From: Paenibacillus lemnae
Lineage (GTDB): Bacteria; Bacillota; Bacilli; Paenibacillales; Paenibacillaceae
Assembly (NCBI RefSeq): GCF_012933385.1
Contig: NZ_JABBPN010000006.1
Coordinates: forward strand, 62,001 to 126,000
Length of the DNA stretch: 64,000 nucleotides
Direction of reading: 5' to 3'
Position 1 is the stretch's first letter. Each line of letters starts with the position of its first letter. The position numbers were made by a program, and so were the translations under genes. The notes below the pieces were generated by a model. It searched no databases. It was not told the DNA's origin and worked only from the letters and a program-made list of their open reading frames with translations. This document shows positions 7,952 through 17,135 of this stretch, piece after piece.

Positions 7952-9895
7952 ATGAAATGGGACGAATTTTTCGTTACCGGTGATCCATTGATATATGGAG
8001 CCATGGTGAGTATCGTTCTTGTTTCCCTGGCGATCCTTGTAGGTCTGACCTACTTTAAAAAATGGGGATATCTATGGAGAGAATGGCTGACCACGGTTGA
8101 TCATAAAAAGATAGGTGTCATGTATATCCTAGCGGCACTGATCATGCTCTTCCGCGGCGGTGTCGATGCAGTCATGATGCGTGCTCAAACGTCCATGCCG
8201 GATATGAAGTTCCTGGATGGACAGCATTACAATGAAATTTTCACCACACACGGGGTCATCATGATTCTGTTCATGGCGATGCCTTTTATATTCGGACTAA
8301 TGAACGTGATTATCCCCCTGCAGATCGGTGCAAGGGACGTCGCCTTCCCGCGTCTGAATGCGATCAGCTTCTGGCTGTTCTTTGCCGGAGCGATGCTGTT
8401 CAACATTTCCTTTGTCATCGGGGGATCTCCGGATGCCGGCTGGTCTGCATACTTCCCGCTGGCAGGTATAGAGTTCAGCCCGCACGTAGGTAACAACTAT
8501 TATTCACTGGCTCTTCAGATATCCGGTATCGGTACCCTGATGACAGGCCTGAACTTTATCGTAACGATTATGAAAATGCGCGCACCAGGCATGACACTGA
8601 TGAAAATGCCGATGTTCACCTGGTCCGTACTTATTACGAGTGTAATTATCATCTTTGCTTTCCCTGTCCTGACGGTTGCCCTGCTGCTTATGATGTTTGA
8701 CCGTCAATTCGGAACCCAGTTCTTTACAATGCAAAATGGCGGCATGGATATGCTGTGGGCCAACCTGTTCTGGGTATGGGGTCACCCTGAGGTTTATATC
8801 GTGGTCCTCCCGGCGTTCGGTATATTCAGTGAGATCATTTCTACCTTCGCCAAAAAAAATCTGTACGGCTACAAGTCCATGGTCATCAGTATGCTGGTCA
8901 TCTCCGGCTTATCGTTTCTTGTCTGGGCTCACCATTTCTACACGATGGGTCAAGGCGCAATGGTCAATGGGTTCTTCTCGATCACGACCATGGCGATTGC
9001 TGTACCGACAGGGGTTAAAATATTCAACTGGCTGTTCACCCTTCACAAGGGCCGAATAGAGTTTACGACACCGATGCTGTACTCGCTCGCTTTCATTCCG
9101 ATCTTCACGATCGGCGGCGTAACAGGCGTCATGCTGGCTATGGCCAGCGCCGATTACCAGTACCACAATACGATGTTCCTGGTTGCCCATTTCCACTACG
9201 TGCTCATTCCGGGTACGGTATTCGCGGTCATCGCGGGCTTCCATTACTGGTTCCCGAAAGTGTTCGGTTTCCGCTTGAACGAGCGCAGAGGCAAGACCGC
9301 CTTCTGGTTTATCATTATTTCGTTTAACGTTACCTTCTTCCCGCTCTTCTTCCTCGGACTTCAGGGGATGACTCGGCGGATGTACACGTACTCTGAAGAG
9401 ACAGGATTTGGTCCGCTGAACATGCTGTCTATGGTCGGTGCCATCGGTCTTACGATCGGATTTATCCTGCTGGTGTACAATATTTACTGGAGCACACGTT
9501 ATGAGCCGCGTGACACAACAGGTGATCCATGGGATGGACGTTCCCTCGAATGGTCCATGCCGAGTCCGGTTCCAGTCTACAACTTCGCAGTTGTTCCTGA
9601 AATTACGAAGCGTGATGAATTCTGGTTCGCCAAGCAAGAAGGTAAATCCTTGTCGGATAAAAAGATTGAAAAAATTCATATGCCGAGCAATTCAGGCAAA
9701 CCTTTTATTCTCGGCATCGCCTTTTTCTTCCTTGGATTCTTTGTCGTATTCAGCTGGTGGACACCGGCCATCGTTGCCGGGATCGCCGTTCTGCTGACCA
9801 TGGCAGCCATGTCATTCGACAGAGACGATGGATATTACATTCCTGTGGAAGAAGTTGTACAATCTGAAAAGAGACTGCGGGGTGAACGGGTATGA
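7952..9895 (+). CDS. qoxB: Quinol oxidase subunit I (heme-copper catalytic subunit)
   Basis: The 647-residue protein closely follows B. subtilis QoxB from its first residues (KWDEFFVTGDPL). Heme and copper ligand motifs are visible: FTTHGVIM for low-spin heme a, WVWGHPEVYIVVLP for CuB with the cross-linked Tyr, the HH pair in WAHHFYTMG, and AHFHYVLIPG for the two hemes. About 14-15 hydrophobic segments are present. It reduces oxygen to water with electrons from menaquinol and pumps protons across the cytoplasmic membrane. A GGAGAT ribosome site precedes the ATG, and the stop overlaps the next start by four bases (ATGA). Confidence 0.96.
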   Translation: MKWDEFFVTGDPLIYGAMVSIVLVSLAILVGLTYFKKWGYLWREWLTTVDHKKIGVMYILAALIMLFRGGVDAVMMRAQTSMPDMKFLDGQHYNEIFTTHGVIMILFMAMPFIFGLMNVIIPLQIGARDVAFPRLNAISFWLFFAGAMLFNISFVIGGSPDAGWSAYFPLAGIEFSPHVGNNYYSLALQISGIGTLMTGLNFIVTIMKMRAPGMTLMKMPMFTWSVLITSVIIIFAFPVLTVALLLMMFDRQFGTQFFTMQNGGMDMLWANLFWVWGHPEVYIVVLPAFGIFSEIISTFAKKNLYGYKSMVISMLVISGLSFLVWAHHFYTMGQGAMVNGFFSITTMAIAVPTGVKIFNWLFTLHKGRIEFTTPMLYSLAFIPIFTIGGVTGVMLAMASADYQYHNTMFLVAHFHYVLIPGTVFAVIAGFHYWFPKVFGFRLNERRGKTAFWFIIISFNVTFFPLFFLGLQGMTRRMYTYSEETGFGPLNMLSMVGAIGLTIGFILLVYNIYWSTRYEPRDTTGDPWDGRSLEWSMPSPVPVYNFAVVPEITKRDEFWFAKQEGKSLSDKKIEKIHMPSNSGKPFILGIAFFFLGFFVVFSWWTPAIVAGIAVLLTMAAMSFDRDDGYYIPVEEVVQSEKRLRGERV

Positions 9896-10488
9896 AGATA
9901 GATGCCACTCAGCCGCTTGAATATGGAACCGAAGAGAATCGCAATAAAATATTCGGCTTCTGGCTGTTCATGGGAGCGGAGATCGCGCTTTTCGCTACTC
10001 TGTTTACAGTGTACTTCGTTCTGGTAGATCGCTTTGCTTCCGGGCCAAGCGGAGCAGATTTGTTTGTCATTGGTCCTGTCTTGGCAGAGACGTTCATCCT
10101 TCTGACGTCCAGCTTTACGATTGGTCTAGCCGTCCACAGCATGCGTCTGGGATTGAAAAAGCAAATGATGATCTTCATGGTCATCACCCTTGTTCTCGGG
10201 GCCGCTTTCCTGGGGATTGAGATTTATGAGTTCTTCCATTACGTACACGAAGGTGCTGCGATAACAACCAGTGCGTTTACATCCAGCCTGCTTACCCTGC
10301 TGGGTACACATGGTGCTCACGTGACCTTCGGTCTGCTGTGGGGAACAGCAATACTTCTGCAGGTAAGAAAATACGGCCTGGATCATAAAACAGCGAACAA
10401 GTCCTTTATCTTTTCTCTGTATTGGCACTTCCTGGACGTCGTGTGGATCTTTATCTTCAGCTTTGTATATTTGAAAGGACTGATGTGA
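9892..10488 (+). CDS. qoxC: Quinol oxidase subunit III
   Basis: This 198-residue protein has five hydrophobic segments and the subunit III pattern, including NKIFGFWLFMGAEIALFATLF split by short loops, LTLLGTHGAHVTFG and the ending WHFLDVVWIFIFSFVYL. It belongs to the aa3-type menaquinol oxidase complex and is thought to support proton delivery and stability rather than catalysis. Its ATG overlaps the qoxB stop, so translation is coupled. Confidence 0.95.
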   Translation: MKIDATQPLEYGTEENRNKIFGFWLFMGAEIALFATLFTVYFVLVDRFASGPSGADLFVIGPVLAETFILLTSSFTIGLAVHSMRLGLKKQMMIFMVITLVLGAAFLGIEIYEFFHYVHEGAAITTSAFTSSLLTLLGTHGAHVTFGLLWGTAILLQVRKYGLDHKTANKSFIFSLYWHFLDVVWIFIFSFVYLKGLM

Positions 10489-10489
10489 C

Positions 10490-10777
10490 ATGTTGAAGCA
10501 GCTGTTTCCAGTAAAGCACGTCGTTGGCTATGTCGCCTCGCTTGTCCTTACACTAATTGCTCTGGTCGTATTGATGGACCTTCCGGCAGCAGTGGAAATA
10601 GGCATTCTGGCGGTAACAGCTATTCTACAGGCTTCTCTCCAGCTGGTCATGTTCATGCACATCGGTGAATCGAGCGAGAAAAAATCCCTGTATATCAACA
10701 TAGCCTTTGCGATATTCATGGCACTGGTCACGATATTCGGGACGCTCTTCATCTTCGTATGGGGCTGGTACGCATAA
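10490..10777 (+). CDS. qoxD: Quinol oxidase subunit IV
   Basis: The 95-residue protein has three predicted helices and matches the subunit IV family (HVVGYVASLVLTLIALVVL, LQLVMFMHIGES). Its ATG comes one base after the qoxC stop. The protein helps assemble subunit I. It ends the operon; the next clear terminator lies about 235 bases on, past a repeat element. Confidence 0.93.
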   Translation: MLKQLFPVKHVVGYVASLVLTLIALVVLMDLPAAVEIGILAVTAILQASLQLVMFMHIGESSEKKSLYINIAFAIFMALVTIFGTLFIFVWGWYA

Positions 10778-10838
10778 AGGCAGCAGAAGTCAGTAAGGTT
10801 TTAATTTAAAAAAGGGTCCGCTCAAAAGATTTTAAAGA

Positions 10839-10956
10839 CTGAAGTTAAAGCTACCTTTCAGGGTTGCTGCGATGTCAAGTGTTCTTACGACCACTGTTGT
10901 CTCCAAAATGCTCGGAATCCTGCTCTAAAGGAGGCATTTCGGAGACAAAGGCGGAC
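10839..10956 (+). repeat. Interspersed palindromic repeat, partial copy B
   Basis: It holds the left outer arm (GAAGTTAAAGCTACC), GCTGCGATGTCAAGTGTTCT, the inner inverted pair TGTCTCCAAAATGC / GCATTTCGGAGACA and GGCGGACT. The far right arm is missing. It sits between qoxD and its terminator. Confidence 0.8.
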
Positions 10957-11011
10957 TCTTATAAATTTTTTGAAACACTAAGGTCTCATAATGACAAAAG
11001 CCAGTTTAAAA

Positions 11012-11059
11012 AAAAGAAGCAGTGGTGTAGAGTAATCTACGTCCGCTGCTTCTTTTTTT
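11012..11059. terminator. Bidirectional terminator between qoxD and nrnB
   Basis: The stem AAGAAGCAG / CTGCTTCTT is flanked by A7 on the left and T7 on the right, so it can serve both convergent genes. Confidence 0.85.
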
Positions 11060-11101
11060 GATTCGTATAGCTTTTCTACAACGTTTCGATCGCATAGCTT
11101 C

Positions 11102-12346
11102 CTACGGCTCTTCGATGATCTTCTCTTCATCGTGGTCGGGCGCAAGGCCCCGGTTTCTTGAGCGCTTCAAATGGTCTGACAGCAGACTGACATAAGCTTC
11201 GTCTCGCGCCAGCCAGGCACCGTACTGCCGTTTGATGTGACGTTCGGCATCTTCAAAGGATGGGAATTGAAATGGAAGTCGTTCCCCGTTCCATTCAGCA
11301 GCCCAGTCCCCTGAAGGGCAGCGGAACAGAAAAAGAGTGGCATCCCCTCCAGCCTCATAGAGTGCACCATTGGCAGAACCTTTAATATTAAACTGATTTT
11401 TCATGGCATCCATAGGCAGCGGATCCAGCTCAAACGGTTCGGCAGCAAACAGGCGGTACACTTCTTCACCCATAGTACAGCCTGAAGCTTTGGCATGCCC
11501 ACCGCCCCCGTAGCGCATAGCTATAGCTGAAACGTCGATATGATCATGGATGGTTCGGAGACTCATTTTACGTCCGCCCATATTGAGTATAGCGATATAG
11601 TCCAAATGAGGGTTAGATCCTCCCAGCTCGCTCGCCAGCTCGGAATGATAGGATTCCGCATATACAATCCCGACACATTCCTCCCCAATAAACGTCTGAA
11701 TCAGCTCTCTTCGCTTTCGCCGGATATACCGCTCAATTTTGTCCTCTTCCATATCGAGAATCTTTTCCTCAAATTCATCAAAGGAGAAAGAATCACTGCT
11801 CTTTAAGCGTTCAATCATCCGGCTTTCAAAGTCATCCAGTGAAATCATATAAAACAGATCATTCAGCCGTTTGGCCTGGGTTTCATTGTGTATTTCCCAT
11901 TCCCACGTATCGTATAAGCGGACCCATTCCACATATTGATCCAAGGCAGCATTCGGCTCCAGGTGCTGATGATGGATCAAATATTCATATAGAAGTGAGG
12001 TGGCCGAGGCCAGCTTACCATCATGATGCTGTACATGAACCTGCGCCCATTCATAATCGTTAAAATGCAGCGCGGTTTTATGATGATCAATGAGATAAGC
12101 ACGTCCGCCATTGCGCACATGGAGGTCCATCCTTTTTTCAATATCGCTGTTCACGGACAAATCGGTAATCAGCAGCAGATCGTCGGGATTTCCCTGGACC
12201 GGCACCCGGTTCAAGTATTTCTCAACCTGTATATTCAATGAGCCAATGGAATTGTACCGCACCTCCACCTCATCGCCGAATGCATATTTGGCAAGTATAC
12301 CGCAGCTTACACCATCCAGATCGTTATGACTGTATACGTAATACAC
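11102..12346 (-). CDS. nrnB: DHH-family oligoribonuclease (NrnB-like)
   Basis: This 414-residue protein has DHH phosphoesterase motifs in order: SHNDLDGVSCG near the N-terminus, LITDLS, LIDHHKTAL (about residue 92) and a C-terminal DHHA1 loop YGGGGHAKASGC. The size and start (MYYVYSHNDLDG) match B. subtilis NrnB (YngD), a manganese-dependent 3'-5' exonuclease that degrades short RNA oligomers. The start is GTG at 12346 with AAGGAG upstream. A relation to GdpP-like or NrnA-like DHH enzymes is less likely given the missing N-terminal extensions. Confidence 0.8.
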   Translation of the reverse strand: MYYVYSHNDLDGVSCGILAKYAFGDEVEVRYNSIGSLNIQVEKYLNRVPVQGNPDDLLLITDLSVNSDIEKRMDLHVRNGGRAYLIDHHKTALHFNDYEWAQVHVQHHDGKLASATSLLYEYLIHHQHLEPNAALDQYVEWVRLYDTWEWEIHNETQAKRLNDLFYMISLDDFESRMIERLKSSDSFSFDEFEEKILDMEEDKIERYIRRKRRELIQTFIGEECVGIVYAESYHSELASELGGSNPHLDYIAILNMGGRKMSLRTIHDHIDVSAIAMRYGGGGHAKASGCTMGEEVYRLFAAEPFELDPLPMDAMKNQFNIKGSANGALYEAGGDATLFLFRCPSGDWAAEWNGERLPFQFPSFEDAERHIKRQYGAWLARDEAYVSLLSDHLKRSRNRGLAPDHDEEKIIEEP

Positions 12347-12420
12347 CAGGGAAACAGCTCCTTCTCCTTAAATACAGCAGATATCCGCTGCTCCCATAAC
12401 ATTCCCATTGTTTTTCCATA

Positions 12421-12753
12421 TTAATCAACGGTCCAAGGGCCTTTCGATGATCTGACTTCATATGTGGCATGTTCGGAGCCTATGATATGATCCGGCTGTG
12501 CTGCTCCTCTTCGTTCACGGTGTCCTTGAATATGGGCATTACTTGTTTCCCAGTGTTTCCATGCGTCTTTGGAATCCCAACGGATCAGCACCATCACTTC
12601 TTCTGTCACATCATTTTTGCGTTTCTCTTTTACAAGCACACTAAGATCAATAAAACCTGGGATCTTTTCAATTTCACCGGGACCTGTAAAATGTTCCACC
12701 ACACGTTCAGACGTACCCGCTTTTGCTGTAATTGTTTTGACTTCTATGAACAC
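12421..12753 (-). CDS. Antibiotic-biosynthesis-monooxygenase fold protein, probable heme-degrading monooxygenase
   Basis: I start this 110-residue protein at GTG 12753, behind AGGGAG; the frame is open further upstream but has no ribosome site. The N-terminus FIEVKTITAKAGTSERVVEHF and the central VLIRWDSKDAWKHWETSNAH place it in the ABM/HmoA-IsdG dimeric ferredoxin-like fold. Such proteins open heme or act as small monooxygenases. A Fur box lies inside its promoter, which fits a role in recovering iron from heme. The exact activity is inferred. Confidence 0.75.
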   Translation of the reverse strand: MFIEVKTITAKAGTSERVVEHFTGPGEIEKIPGFIDLSVLVKEKRKNDVTEEVMVLIRWDSKDAWKHWETSNAHIQGHRERRGAAQPDHIIGSEHATYEVRSSKGPWTVD

Positions 12754-12788
12754 GTAATTACACTCCCTATATATGAGTTCTCTATAAC

Positions 12789-12818
12789 ATTTTAAATGAT
12801 AAAGATTATCATTGTCAA
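12789..12818 (-). promoter_or_regulatory. Promoter with embedded Fur box
   Basis: TTGACA (12813-12818) and TAAAAT (12789-12794) are 18 bases apart on the minus strand. Between them is TGATAATCTTTATCA (12797-12811), one change from the 7-1-7 Fur box TGATAATNATTATCA. The -35 element lies inside the last codons of bioB. Confidence 0.78.
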
Positions 12819-13810
12819 AGAGCGCATTGTTCAATCTCAAAACCAAGATCTTCAATCATTGTCCAATCGGACTGCTGATCCTGACCATTGGTAGTTAAGT
12901 AATCTCCGACAAAAATCGAATTGGCTGCATAAAGCCCTAATGGCTGCAGTGAGCGAAGATTTACTTCTCTGCCTCCAGCAATTCGAATTTCGGCCTCGGG
13001 GTTCACAAACCTCATCATGGCAAGCAGCTTTAAACATCTGGCCGGTGTCAATTCTCTCTTCCCTTCCAGCGGTGTCCCATCAATTGGATTCAAAAAGTTA
13101 CAAGGAATCGACTCGGCACCCAGCTGATGGAGCGCTATCGCAATGTTAACCGCTTCCACATCGCTTTCACCCATGCCAAAGATCGCTCCAGAACATGGAG
13201 ATATTCCGGCCCGTCCTACCTGCTGTATCGTGCCGATCCGGTCTTCGTATGTGTGTGTGGTGGTAATCTGTTCATAATTGTCTTTGGACGTGTTCAGATT
13301 ATGATTATAACGTTGCACACCGGCTTCCTTCAGCTCTGTCGCCTGATGTTCATTCAGAAATCCCAGACAGCAGCATACTTTCAAGTTTGTCGTTTCCCGA
13401 ATCTCACGGACGGCCTCTGATACATGCCGGATTTCGCGATCTGTCGGTCTGCGGCCGGAAGCAACAATACAGTATGTCCCGGCTTTGCGGCGAATGGATT
13501 CCTGTGCGCCTTCGAGAATCTTCTCCTTGGTTAACCATGCATATTTATCAATAGGAGCTTCGGAGACGATGGATTGTGAACAATAGCCGCAGTCCTCCGG
13601 ACAAAGCCCTGATTTTGCATTGATGATCATATTGAGCTTTACTTTTTTGCCAAAGTAATGCTGACGAATTTGAAAAGCGGCATGCATTAATGAAAGAACA
13701 TCCTCGTCAGGACACCTAAGTATAGTTACAGCTTCTTCGGTTGTTAACCTTTTGCCCTCCAGCACTTGTTCTGCCAGCGAGATCCAGTCATTGGTACGCA
13801 GTGTGATCAT
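12815..13810 (-). CDS. bioB: Biotin synthase
   Basis: The 331-residue radical SAM enzyme carries the cluster motif CPEDCGYC (Cys70, Cys74, Cys77) that binds the SAM-cleaving 4Fe-4S cluster. Further BioB landmarks are CCCLGFL, YNHNLNTS, GRAGISPCSGAIFGMGES and NFLNPIDGTPL. It inserts sulfur into dethiobiotin, the last step of biotin synthesis. No other bio gene lies nearby, so the strain either has the rest elsewhere or takes up dethiobiotin. A BirA-like operator precedes it. Its 3' end carries the -35 box of the next gene. Confidence 0.96.
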   Translation of the reverse strand: MITLRTNDWISLAEQVLEGKRLTTEEAVTILRCPDEDVLSLMHAAFQIRQHYFGKKVKLNMIINAKSGLCPEDCGYCSQSIVSEAPIDKYAWLTKEKILEGAQESIRRKAGTYCIVASGRRPTDREIRHVSEAVREIRETTNLKVCCCLGFLNEHQATELKEAGVQRYNHNLNTSKDNYEQITTTHTYEDRIGTIQQVGRAGISPCSGAIFGMGESDVEAVNIAIALHQLGAESIPCNFLNPIDGTPLEGKRELTPARCLKLLAMMRFVNPEAEIRIAGGREVNLRSLQPLGLYAANSIFVGDYLTTNGQDQQSDWTMIEDLGFEIEQCAL

Positions 13811-13837
13811 GTTGTGTTCTCCTTATGTATCATTTAT

Positions 13838-13872
13838 TTGTTAACCTAAAAAATATATTAACAAGTTAACAT
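13838..13872 (-). promoter_or_regulatory. BirA-like operator upstream of bioB
   Basis: TTGTTAACC (13838-13846) and AGTTAACAT (13864-13872) form an inverted pair like the Bacillales BirA box. The gap is 17 bases, slightly longer than the 14-16 I remember as usual. Confidence 0.5.
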
Positions 13873-13907
13873 TTAACACACAAGACCTTTAAACAACTGA
13901 CCACCCA

Positions 13908-13952
13908 TAAAAAAAGCACCCCCGCTGTTTGGTTAACAGATCAGAGGTACTA
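13908..13952 (-). terminator. Intrinsic terminator of the LTA-synthase family gene
   Basis: On the minus strand AGTACCTC pairs with GGGGTGCT (two G-U pairs), an inner CTGTT/AACAG extends it, and T7 follows. Confidence 0.8.
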
Positions 13953-13959
13953 TTTAAAG

Positions 13960-15888
13960 TTAAGGCGCCCGTTTGGGGAGCAGCTTGACATATTCATCTG
14001 ACAGCTTCATCAGCTGAAGCACATATTCGTAATCATCCCGATATTTCGTGAATTCCTGAACAGGCTCCAGTGTTTCTAAAGAGATGGCAGATCCATCCTC
14101 AAACCCGTTTCCGGGAACAAACATAATGTCATCGTTGAAGAATGAACCAGTAGGAAGATAATATCTCATGCCGAACACATTATGATCAATATTCAGCAAA
14201 TCCTGCCCAAAGGCCGTGAATTGTTCCTCCGCCAGCGAGATCCCCATAATATTCGCAATCGTGGGCATGATGTCCAGCTGACCGCCTGTCATCTCAATCT
14301 TCTCCCCGTTTTCCAAACCCGGCACACGAATCATCAGTGGAATGTTAAAACGGCTGATCTGCTCATGATACGGCACGCCCAAGGTAGAAGTAATTTGGGA
14401 AGGATCCGTATCATTCGGATTGATACCGAAATGGTCGCCGTATACGACCAGCACCGTATTGTCCCAAAGATTGTTTTGTTTCAGATATTCAATCAGAGTG
14501 CCTAACGCATAATCCGAATAGTTCGCAGCATCCAGATAATTGCCCAGCTGGGTTCCTTGAAGGGAGTCAGGGATGTTGATTCGGGACTCCTCCGGCGGCA
14601 CCGTAAAAGGTGAGTGGCTCGATACCGTAATAAATTGGCCGTAAAAGTTTTTGCTCTCCTGAAGTGCCGTCTGAAGCTTTGCTAGTCCAGTCCGGTACAT
14701 TTCCTCATCCGAAGCTCCGAATTCATTGAACTGATCATTCTCGAAACTTGGTTTGTCGTAATAATGATCAAACCCCAATGCCGGGTACATCTGCTTGCGG
14801 TTCCAGAACGTCACATCATTGACGTGAAACGTGCTGGATTCATATCCTTTACCACTCAGCAGCTTCGGCAGGCTGGGAAGCTTACGGTCTCCAAAACCGG
14901 TAGACATCGCCAGGGATCCCACCGGATATATCGACGTATTCGACATGAATTCCGCATCGGATGTATTGCCTTGACCGATCTGCTGGTACACATAAGGGAA
15001 ATATAAGCCTTCATCAGCCAGTTTATTCATGACCGGCGTTAATTCCTGTCCCTCCAATGAGGCGTGCATCACAAAGTTTTGCAAGGATTCCATCTGTACG
15101 ACCAGAAGATTCATCCCCTTACCGCTTCCGAACAATCTGGGTTTGCTTCCGACCTTCTTCTCATCTGTATACGGATATGTGGATTGCAGTTCGTTTATCC
15201 GGTTTATCGTATCCGTCAGGTTTCCTTGTGCCAGCGCCTTTTTCTCCTGCGAATCCCGAATGGCTGCCGATATCTGATAATTCACAAATCCCATCTGCTC
15301 TGCACGCACCTGTTCATTCTCTATGGACCAGGCTTTGCGGGTGTACATCACAGACAGCAAAGCACCGACGACACACAGTCCGGCCATTACCATTCTCCAC
15401 ACCGGTTTTGTTGATCTTGCACCGGCATAGAACGTCTGAGGAGTATAAAAAGTCAACCCCCTACGGCTTCTATTACGTATTTTTCTGATCCCCCACACCA
15501 ATGCCAAGACAACCAAATCAGCCCAAAAGATAAACTGTACAGGTTCAATTAGTGACTGAATGCTTCCACGGACTTGAGTGACCTGACCTAATCCCGAAAG
15601 AGCAGTATACGTGGGGATTGAACCGTAGTATGCGTGATAAATAACAGAGGCAAACAAGATTAAAGACAGGATCAAATTTAAAATCCAGTACACGGCTGGC
15701 CGGAGTCTTCGGGTCAAACCAATTTCCAGCAAAGCCATAAAGGCCAGCAGTGAAAAGGTGTCCGTCAGCACTTTGTCCCAAAGCACACCATTAAAGATAA
15801 ACAGCCGAAAAACAATCAGCTTGAGCAGCAGCAGTAAAAACATGCCGCCAAACCAGGTTAATCGATTTTTTTGCACTTCTTTCATCAT
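13960..15888 (-). CDS. LTA synthase family protein (polyglycerolphosphate synthase, sulfatase fold)
   Basis: The 642-residue protein has about five N-terminal transmembrane helices (to about residue 180) and an extracellular sulfatase-type domain. Catalytic features are VVQMESLQ, GQGNTSDAEF with the likely nucleophile Thr309, FHVNDVTFWNR and VVYGDHFG. The family polymerises glycerol-1-phosphate from phosphatidylglycerol to build lipoteichoic acid outside the membrane. Bacillales carry several paralogues (LtaS, YfnI, YqgS, YvgJ); I cannot tell whether this is the main one. It is transcribed alone and ends at a good terminator. Confidence 0.88.
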   Translation of the reverse strand: MMKEVQKNRLTWFGGMFLLLLLKLIVFRLFIFNGVLWDKVLTDTFSLLAFMALLEIGLTRRLRPAVYWILNLILSLILFASVIYHAYYGSIPTYTALSGLGQVTQVRGSIQSLIEPVQFIFWADLVVLALVWGIRKIRNRSRRGLTFYTPQTFYAGARSTKPVWRMVMAGLCVVGALLSVMYTRKAWSIENEQVRAEQMGFVNYQISAAIRDSQEKKALAQGNLTDTINRINELQSTYPYTDEKKVGSKPRLFGSGKGMNLLVVQMESLQNFVMHASLEGQELTPVMNKLADEGLYFPYVYQQIGQGNTSDAEFMSNTSIYPVGSLAMSTGFGDRKLPSLPKLLSGKGYESSTFHVNDVTFWNRKQMYPALGFDHYYDKPSFENDQFNEFGASDEEMYRTGLAKLQTALQESKNFYGQFITVSSHSPFTVPPEESRINIPDSLQGTQLGNYLDAANYSDYALGTLIEYLKQNNLWDNTVLVVYGDHFGINPNDTDPSQITSTLGVPYHEQISRFNIPLMIRVPGLENGEKIEMTGGQLDIMPTIANIMGISLAEEQFTAFGQDLLNIDHNVFGMRYYLPTGSFFNDDIMFVPGNGFEDGSAISLETLEPVQEFTKYRDDYEYVLQLMKLSDEYVKLLPKRAP

Positions 15889-16075
15889 TTCTCGTCCCTC
15901 TTTTAGCGTCTAAATTCGCCGCAGCAGGTCTTATTATATCAGTTATAGGTATAGCAATCCATGCTGCTTGGCTGGTGGCAGCCGCCCAATCCTTGTGCAA
16001 TAGTCTCCTGTCTCATGCGTAATGCCTCCAATCGACGTACGATAGATCATCCCATGAAAGGCTGGAGGTTTCCGC

Positions 16076-16987
16076 ATGAAAGTGGTCGTTACCGGGGGTG
16101 CCGGTTTTATCGGCTCTCACCTTGTACATCGCCTTGTATCCCACGGCTGTGAGGTGCACGTTATTGATAATCTCAGCACAGGTGATGCAGGACGTCTTCA
16201 CAATGAAGCAATCCTTCATATATGCGATATCTGCGGTGATCAGGCGGCAGCGTGCATATCGTTAATCAAACCGGACATCATCTTTCATCTAGCCGCACAA
16301 GCAGATGTTCAGCGATCGATTGCTGATCCTTCCCACGATGCCGAGGTCAACATTATGGGGACGCTCCGGCTGCTGGAAGCCAGCAGAAAAGCAGGCGTGC
16401 GTAAAATCATCTTCGCCTCGACCTCCGGCGTCTACGGTGAGCTGAATAAAGATCAGATTCTAGAAGATGATCCGGTATCTCCGATCTCCTTCTATGCTTT
16501 ATCCAAGCTGGCGGGAGAACGCTATCTGCATCTGTATCAGCAGTGCTTCGGCCTGACCTATACGATTCTCCGGTACGGGAATGTCTACGGACCTGGACAA
16601 ACGCCTAAGGGAGAAGGCGGGGTCATCGCCGTATTCGGAGATCGTCTGGCTCAGGGGCTGTCCTTGAATGTGTATGGGGACGGCAATCAGACCCGAGATT
16701 TTATTTATGTACAAGATGTTGTGAGCGCCAATCTTGCAGCCATGTATAAGGGAGACGGGGAAACTATTCATGTCAGTACCGGTCAACCTACAAGTATTAA
16801 CCGGTTGATTCAGATCGTTGCTGAGCAGTTAAATCAGAGTATCGAGACACATTATAAACCTGCTAAAACCGGAGATATCGTTCACAGCTGCCTGAACAGC
16901 AGTAAAGCTAAAATAGCTTTGGATTGGAAGCCTGCATACACAATCGAGCAAGGCTTGGCAGAAACCGTCAAGCACTGGCCGATTTGA
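16076..16987 (+). CDS. NAD-dependent nucleotide-sugar epimerase/dehydratase
   Basis: This 303-residue extended SDR begins with the dinucleotide motif VTGGAGFIGSHL. It has STSGVYG, the catalytic YALSK (Tyr about 142) and LRYGNVYGPGQ, which together resemble UDP-glucose 4-epimerase and related enzymes. GGAGGT six bases before the ATG sets the start. It converges on a glycosyltransferase cluster, so it probably supplies an activated sugar for it. The substrate cannot be read from the sequence. Confidence 0.85.
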   Translation: MKVVVTGGAGFIGSHLVHRLVSHGCEVHVIDNLSTGDAGRLHNEAILHICDICGDQAAACISLIKPDIIFHLAAQADVQRSIADPSHDAEVNIMGTLRLLEASRKAGVRKIIFASTSGVYGELNKDQILEDDPVSPISFYALSKLAGERYLHLYQQCFGLTYTILRYGNVYGPGQTPKGEGGVIAVFGDRLAQGLSLNVYGDGNQTRDFIYVQDVVSANLAAMYKGDGETIHVSTGQPTSINRLIQIVAEQLNQSIETHYKPAKTGDIVHSCLNSSKAKIALDWKPAYTIEQGLAETVKHWPI

Positions 16988-17054
16988 TTCACTACCAAGT
17001 TAAGTAATAGGCATAAGCTATAATGTTCTATAAAGCTAATAAAACACTCAAAAC

Positions 17055-17089
17055 AAGGCGGTGTCGAGGAGTTATCCTGACACCGCCTT
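17055..17089. terminator. Bidirectional hairpin between epimerase and glycosyltransferase
   Basis: A perfect 11-bp stem AAGGCGGTGTC / GACACCGCCTT lies between convergent genes. Flanking T-runs are short. Confidence 0.7.
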
Positions 17090-17135
17090 ATCTGTAGTTT
17101 TTAGGATTTATGCTCATAAAAATTTAGGGACACAT

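Noticed and set aside
8909-9679. 256-codon open frame antisense to qoxB
   Set aside because: It lies wholly inside qoxB, has strange His/Arg/Glu-rich composition and no ribosome site; qoxB conservation explains the region.
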